Below, in pieces: positions 6,672 to 9,588 of a stretch of DNA of 9,588 bases (position 1 is its first letter; each line of letters starts with the position of its first letter). The stretch comes from DATBVX01 sp035263105 (GTDB lineage Bacteria; Pseudomonadota; Gammaproteobacteria; Steroidobacterales; Steroidobacteraceae). The stretch is from positions 1-9,588 of the forward strand of contig DATFRO010000112.1 in NCBI GenBank assembly GCA_035263105.1. Direction: 5' to 3'. The notes beneath the pieces are model-generated. The model had not been told where the DNA came from, made no database searches, and was given only the letters and a program-made list of their open reading frames with translations. The position numbers and the translations under genes were made by a program.

Positions 6672-8020
6672 TGCGCGCGCCTCTCAGAGCACTGGTCGCG
6701 TACCTCGTAGCACCGGTCACGCACGTCAAAGCAGCGGTCGCGCACGTCACGACATTCGCCGCGTCCCCCGCCGCATTGATCGCGTTCCTCGTCCTCATCG
6801 TTGGGTGCAGCCCCGCAGCGGGTCGCTCTGCAAGTGCGGAAACACCCTCCACAACGCGCCTGGAGACGGCGCTCGATCCCGGCACGGCGAATCCTTACGC
6901 GCGCGCTGACGCACCGCGGACTTTCGTCTTTCCCGCCGATCACGCGGCGCATCCGCAGTTTCGCCACGAGTGGTGGTACCTCACGGGGCATCTCGATGCG
7001 GCGAGCGGCCAGCGGTTCGGGTTCGAGGTCACCTTCTTCCGCCTCGCCTTGCAGCCGCCCTCGCAACCGCTCGCCGGCGACTCGCACTGGCGCACCTCGC
7101 AGCTTTACGCCGCTCACTTCGCGCTCACCGATCCCGAGCGACGCGTCTTTCACTCGACCGAGCGTTTTGCGCGCGACGCGTTGGGACTCGCGGGTGCGCA
7201 TGGCACGCCGCTGCGCGTCTCGCTGGACGACTGGTCACTTACGCTGCCGCAGGGTGCCAGCGAACCCTGGCGCCTTTCCGCACACGATGGCCCGTACCGC
7301 CTGGAGCTCAACTTGCAGCCGCAAGGCGAGCCGGCGCTCAACGGGGATCGGGGCCTCAGCCGCAAGTCCTCGGTGAGCAGCGCTGCGAGCTACTACTACT
7401 CGATCCCGCGTCTCGCGGTCAGCGGAACGCTAGTCCGCGATGCCACACCCATGCCGATCATCGGCAGCGCCTGGCTCGATCGCGAATGGGGCAGCGACGG
7501 TCTCGCCCCGGATGAGGCGGGCTGGGACTGGTTCGCGCTGCAACTCGAGGACGGGAGCGCGGTGATGTTCTACGCGCTGCGCCTCAAGGACGGGTCGCGC
7601 GATGCGGCGAGCGCGGGCACCTTCGTCGACGCCTCCGGAGCCCAGCGCCAGCTTTCGAGCGCCGATGTAAGGATTGCCACGCAGCGGGAATGGCGCAGCC
7701 CGCGCGGCGGCACGTATCCCCTCGACTGGCACTTCGAGATCGCCTCACTCGGGCTCGATCTGCAGCTGCACCCTGTGCTCGACAACCAGGAACTCGACAC
7801 GCGGCCGCGCTACTGGGAAGGGGCCGTGGACATCCGCGGCAGCCGCTCCGGAAAGCCGCTCCAGGGCCGCGGCTATGTCGAGCTGACGGGTTACGCAAAC
7901 GCGCCGGCCGATGCCAGAATACGCGCCCAGTCTCGGAACTCATCCATCGAGGGAGCAGCACATGAAGTACCGGACCATCGGATTGCTGATGAGCGCAGTC
8001 CTCGCGCTCGCGGCCTGTGA
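6668..8020 (+). CDS. AttH/CrtC-type lipocalin-fold lipoprotein
   Basis: A 450-residue protein of the family loosely annotated as carotenoid 1,2-hydratase (CrtC/AttH, formerly DUF2006). Family marks are HEWWYLTGH (100-108), WLDREWGS (269-276), GWDWFALQLEDG, YWEGAVDIRG and GYVELTGY (402-409). A lipobox LIVGC places the lipidated Cys at 47, after an unusually long 46-residue leader that holds three 21-bp repeats. Two starts are possible, ATG6668 (overlapping the permease TGA) and ATG6671; GAGGA at 6663-6667 is close to both. A structurally known family member has two lipocalin-like domains and was proposed to bind lipids. No carotenoid gene is nearby, so hydratase activity is doubtful here. It is probably the periplasmic partner of the ABC permease. 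A 41-residue tail beyond GYVELTGY runs over the start of the next gene. Confidence 0.85.
   Translation: MMRAPLRALVAYLVAPVTHVKAAVAHVTTFAASPAALIAFLVLIVGCSPAAGRSASAETPSTTRLETALDPGTANPYARADAPRTFVFPADHAAHPQFRHEWWYLTGHLDAASGQRFGFEVTFFRLALQPPSQPLAGDSHWRTSQLYAAHFALTDPERRVFHSTERFARDALGLAGAHGTPLRVSLDDWSLTLPQGASEPWRLSAHDGPYRLELNLQPQGEPALNGDRGLSRKSSVSSAASYYYSIPRLAVSGTLVRDATPMPIIGSAWLDREWGSDGLAPDEAGWDWFALQLEDGSAVMFYALRLKDGSRDAASAGTFVDASGAQRQLSSADVRIATQREWRSPRGGTYPLDWHFEIASLGLDLQLHPVLDNQELDTRPRYWEGAVDIRGSRSGKPLQGRGYVELTGYANAPADARIRAQSRNSSIEGAAHEVPDHRIADERSPRARGL
6689..6751 (+). repeat. Three imperfect 21-bp tandem repeats in the AttH-like leader
   Basis: Units are 6689-6709, 6710-6730 and 6731-6751, sharing the frame GCA..GGTC.CG.AC.TC. 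They encode the heptapeptides ALVAYLV, APVTHVK and AAVAHVT ahead of the lipoprotein signal core. The phase of 21 keeps the reading frame. The array lies exactly in the stretch that makes this leader too long for a normal signal peptide. Confidence 0.75.
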
Positions 8021-8219
8021 GAAGGAAGGCTCGGCGGAACGCGCGGGTAAAGAGGTCGACAAGGCCGCCGAGCAGGCGCAGGACGCGTTGAACGAGGCAA
8101 GCAAGGACGTGCAGGAAGCCGCCAAGGACGTGGAGAACGCGGCGAAGGAGGCGGGACACGAGGTCAAAAAGGCGACTGAGGAAGCCAAGGAAGACGTGAA
8201 GAAAGAGATGGACAAGTGA
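7962..8219 (+). CDS. Small heptad-repeat lipoprotein
   Basis: An 85-residue protein. The signal peptide MKYRTIGLLMSAVLALAAC has a clear lipobox (LAAC), so Cys19 should be lipidated; Glu20 follows it and does not form the Asp+2 inner-membrane retention signal. The mature part is highly charged and almost entirely built of 7-residue units (30-43 and 48-82) rich in Lys, Glu and Ala. It should form one amphipathic helix or coiled coil, recalling Lpp, LEA or apolipoprotein-like helices. I cannot assign a named family. GGGAG (7951-7955) lies 6 nt before the ATG and sets the start. The gene begins inside the last 59 nt of the AttH-like gene in another frame. Its stop overlaps a possible GTG start (8216) of the downstream oxidoreductase. 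Confidence 0.82.
   Translation: MKYRTIGLLMSAVLALAACEKEGSAERAGKEVDKAAEQAQDALNEASKDVQEAAKDVENAAKEAGHEVKKATEEAKEDVKKEMDK
8103..8207 (+). repeat. Five degenerate 21-bp units coding for heptads
   Basis: Consecutive 21-bp units starting AAGGACGTG, AAGGACGTG, AAGGAGGCG, AAAAAGGCG and AAGGAAGAC encode KDVQEAA, KDVENAA, KEAGHEV, KKATEEA and KEDVKKE. The first two units are most alike, consistent with recent duplication. Two further heptads (residues 30-43) precede them, separated by a 4-residue phase shift (NEAS). Confidence 0.7.
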
Positions 8220-8254
8220 CGAGCGCGCGCTGCGTGCGGCGCGAAAAGCGGGCG

Positions 8255-9355
8255 ATGCGAACTTTCCTGTTCGCGCTGCTGTCGCTCTTTCTCTGTACGA
8301 CGTTCACCGCGGCGGCGGCCGCCACCAAACCCGAGAAGACCATGCGCCAGTACCGACTCGAAAAAGCCGACAAGGGTTTCAAGCTCGTGCAAAAGCAGGC
8401 CGAGGTTCCCAAGCCCGGCGCCAATGAAGTGCTGGTGCACGTGCGCGCCACCTCGCTCAACCGGCGTGACCTCTACGTGCTCGCCGGCCAATACGGCCCC
8501 GGCGATTTCACCGGCCGCATTCCGCTCTCGGACGGCGCCGGCGAGATCGCCGCTACGGGCGCACAGGTGAGTCGCGTCAAGGTGGGCGATCGCGTGGCGG
8601 CGATCTTTTATCCCCGCTGGCTGAGCGGCAAGCCCGATCCGGCATCCGTTGCCGGGTCACTCGGTGGCGTGATCGACGGCATGCTCTCCGAATACGTCGT
8701 GCTCGACGAGAACAGCGTGGTGCGGGTCCCGGAGTACTTGAGTTTCGAAGAGGCGGCGACGCTCCCGTGCGCCGGCGTCACCGCGTGGAACGGACTGTTC
8801 ACGCGCGGGAATCTGCAACCCGGCGACTACGTGCTGCTCGAAGGCACCGGCGGCGTTTCGATCTTCGGCCTGCAGTTGGCAGCGGCCGCGGGCGCCAAGC
8901 CCATCATCACCAGCAGCCACGACGAGAAACTCGAGCACGCGAAGAAGCTCGGTGCGTGGCAGACGATCAACTACAAGACCAACGCCGACTGGGACAAGGA
9001 AGTGCTGCGGCTCACCGAAGGCCACGGCGCCGACCTCGTGCTCGAAGTCGGCGGCGAGCAGACCATTCCGAAGGCGCTCGCCAGCACCGCGCTCGGCGGG
9101 CATATCGCGCTCATCGGCGGTTTGTCGGGCTGGAATGGCACTCTGCCGGCAGGACTCCTCGCGATGCGCAGCGTGCGCGCCAGCGGCATTTACGTCGGCT
9201 CGCGCGCTGACTTCGAAGCGCTGAACGCTTTCCTGGCGGAGCACCCGATCAAGCCCGTCATCGACAAGGAGTTCAAATTCGACGAGGCGCCCGCGGCCTA
9301 CGCCTACATGGATTCCAGCACTCTCTTCGGCAAGGTCGTCATCCGCATGCCTTGA
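8255..9355 (+). CDS. Zinc-independent MDR oxidoreductase (quinone reductase/ADH-like) with signal peptide
   Basis: A 366-residue medium-chain dehydrogenase/reductase. The GroES-like domain spans about 35-160, followed by a Rossmann domain with the cofactor loop GTGGVSIFG (197-205) and the segment TSSHDEKL typical of the family. The Cys and His ligands of zinc alcohol dehydrogenases are missing: SLNRRDLY stands where C..D..H would be, and there is no four-Cys structural loop. The enzyme should therefore be zinc independent and NADPH-linked, as in quinone oxidoreductases. The odd part is the N terminus: MRTFLFALLSLFL..TFTAAAAA is a good Sec signal, with cleavage likely at the Ala run. A cytosolic form could start at ATG8342 (MRQYRLEK). 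A GTG at 8216 overlapping the lipoprotein stop is an alternative upstream start. None of the three has a strong ribosome site. Confidence 0.82.
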   Translation: MRTFLFALLSLFLCTTFTAAAAATKPEKTMRQYRLEKADKGFKLVQKQAEVPKPGANEVLVHVRATSLNRRDLYVLAGQYGPGDFTGRIPLSDGAGEIAATGAQVSRVKVGDRVAAIFYPRWLSGKPDPASVAGSLGGVIDGMLSEYVVLDENSVVRVPEYLSFEEAATLPCAGVTAWNGLFTRGNLQPGDYVLLEGTGGVSIFGLQLAAAAGAKPIITSSHDEKLEHAKKLGAWQTINYKTNADWDKEVLRLTEGHGADLVLEVGGEQTIPKALASTALGGHIALIGGLSGWNGTLPAGLLAMRSVRASGIYVGSRADFEALNAFLAEHPIKPVIDKEFKFDEAPAAYAYMDSSTLFGKVVIRMP

Positions 9356-9418
9356 AACTCGACCGGGGCTTCGTGCTCCTCAGCGGCATCGGGCATCCGT
9401 GAGTTAATCTGCTTATGT

Positions 9419-9435
9419 TATAGTTCTTTAACTAT
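9419..9435 (+). promoter_or_regulatory. -10 element and palindrome across the HTH gene start
   Basis: TATAGT (9419-9424) is a good -10, placing the transcription start at about 9430-9434, i.e. at or next to the ATG (9434). ATAGTT-CTTT-AACTAT (9420-9435) is a perfect palindrome with 6-bp arms that covers the -10 and the first two bases of the start codon. This is a plausible autoregulatory operator. No good -35 was found. Confidence 0.45.
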
Positions 9436-9588
9436 GAGCCCTCCTGATATGGCGACGGTACAGGCGCTGCGCAGTGATGTGGCGTTGCAGATTGCGCGCC
9501 ACCTCAAGCGGAGCAATCAGTCGCAGATCACTGCCGCCAGGCACCTGGATATTCCGCAACCCACTCTCAGCCAGATCATGCGTGGCCG
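9434..9588 (+). CDS. HTH regulator, HigA/phage-type HTH_37 family (5' part, cut by window end)
   Basis: Reads MSPPDMATVQALRSDVALQI, continues as ARHLKRSNQSQITAARHLDI, then PQPTLSQIMRG, and runs off the window. The segment SQITAARHLDIPQPTLSQIMRG is a clear helix-turn-helix (Gln/Ala in helix 1, PQPTLSQI recognition helix) of the small XRE-like proteins often seen as antitoxins of HigB/RelE-type toxins. No toxin ORF lies in the 78 nt upstream, so if it is an antitoxin the partner must be downstream, or it is an orphan regulator. No Shine-Dalgarno is seen before ATG9434 or the alternative ATG9449, which together with the -10 position suggests a leaderless mRNA. Confidence 0.72.
   Translation, partial: MSPPDMATVQALRSDVALQIARHLKRSNQSQITAARHLDIPQPTLSQIMRG

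Noticed and set aside
6689..6751. Short repeats as a possible CRISPR or operator array
   Set aside because: The units are contiguous with no spacers and are in frame within a coding sequence, so they are protein-coding tandem repeats.
6668..8020. Carotenoid 1,2-hydratase function
   Set aside because: The family label comes from distant CrtC homology; a lipobox and ABC transporter neighbours, and no carotenoid genes, argue against it here.
9356..9433. Toxin gene upstream of the HTH gene
   Set aside because: Only 78 nt are available and no start, ribosome site or toxin-like frame is present.

Overview
The window is a GC-rich stretch of a Gram-negative chromosome, most likely from a proteobacterium. 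Supporting signs are a PsiF-repeat periplasmic protein, an HtrA-type protease, a YpfJ-type zinc peptidase, lipoproteins with classical lipoboxes and a LolD/FtsX-type ABC system. A gammaproteobacterium is my best guess from gene content, but the exact lineage cannot be fixed from this sequence alone. Nothing here looks like a prophage, an IS element or a CRISPR array.

Layout: (a) 20-348, minus strand: a tRNA gene with anticodon CAU, best read as tRNA-Ile2, split after the anticodon by a 255-nt group I intron. P1, P2, P3, P4, P5, P6a, P7, P8 and P9 can all be paired by hand. (b) 349-480: divergent promoter region with a perfect palindrome at the probable tRNA promoter. (c) 481-684: small secreted PsiF-repeat protein. 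(d) 901-1917: S1C (HtrA-like) serine protease with one PDZ domain and no signal peptide. (e) 2014-2868: membrane-anchored YpfJ-type zinc metallopeptidase. (f) 2867-2998: stem-loops between convergent genes. (g) 3002-3310, minus strand: small DUF2934 protein. (h) 3475-8020: a tightly coupled operon of LolD/YbbA-type ATPase, ten-helix double-FtsX permease and an AttH/CrtC-type lipocalin-fold lipoprotein, joined by 4-bp start/stop overlaps. (i) 7962-8219: small heptad-repeat lipoprotein whose start lies inside the tail of the AttH gene. (j) 8255-9355: zinc-independent MDR (quinone oxidoreductase-like) enzyme that unexpectedly carries a Sec-type signal peptide. (k) 9434-9588: 5' part of a small HTH regulator, cut by the window end, with a palindrome across its start codon.

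How the genes may work together: the ATPase and permease probably form a mechanotransmission or lipid-extraction type ABC machine. The AttH-like lipoprotein would be its periplasmic partner, binding a hydrophobic ligand. The coiled lipoprotein and the exported MDR enzyme follow in the same direction with almost no gaps, so they may belong to the same envelope-related unit. That functional link is inference. The best supported unusual element is the self-splicing intron in the tRNA. The most open biological question is the ABC-FtsX-AttH-lipoprotein-exported MDR cluster.
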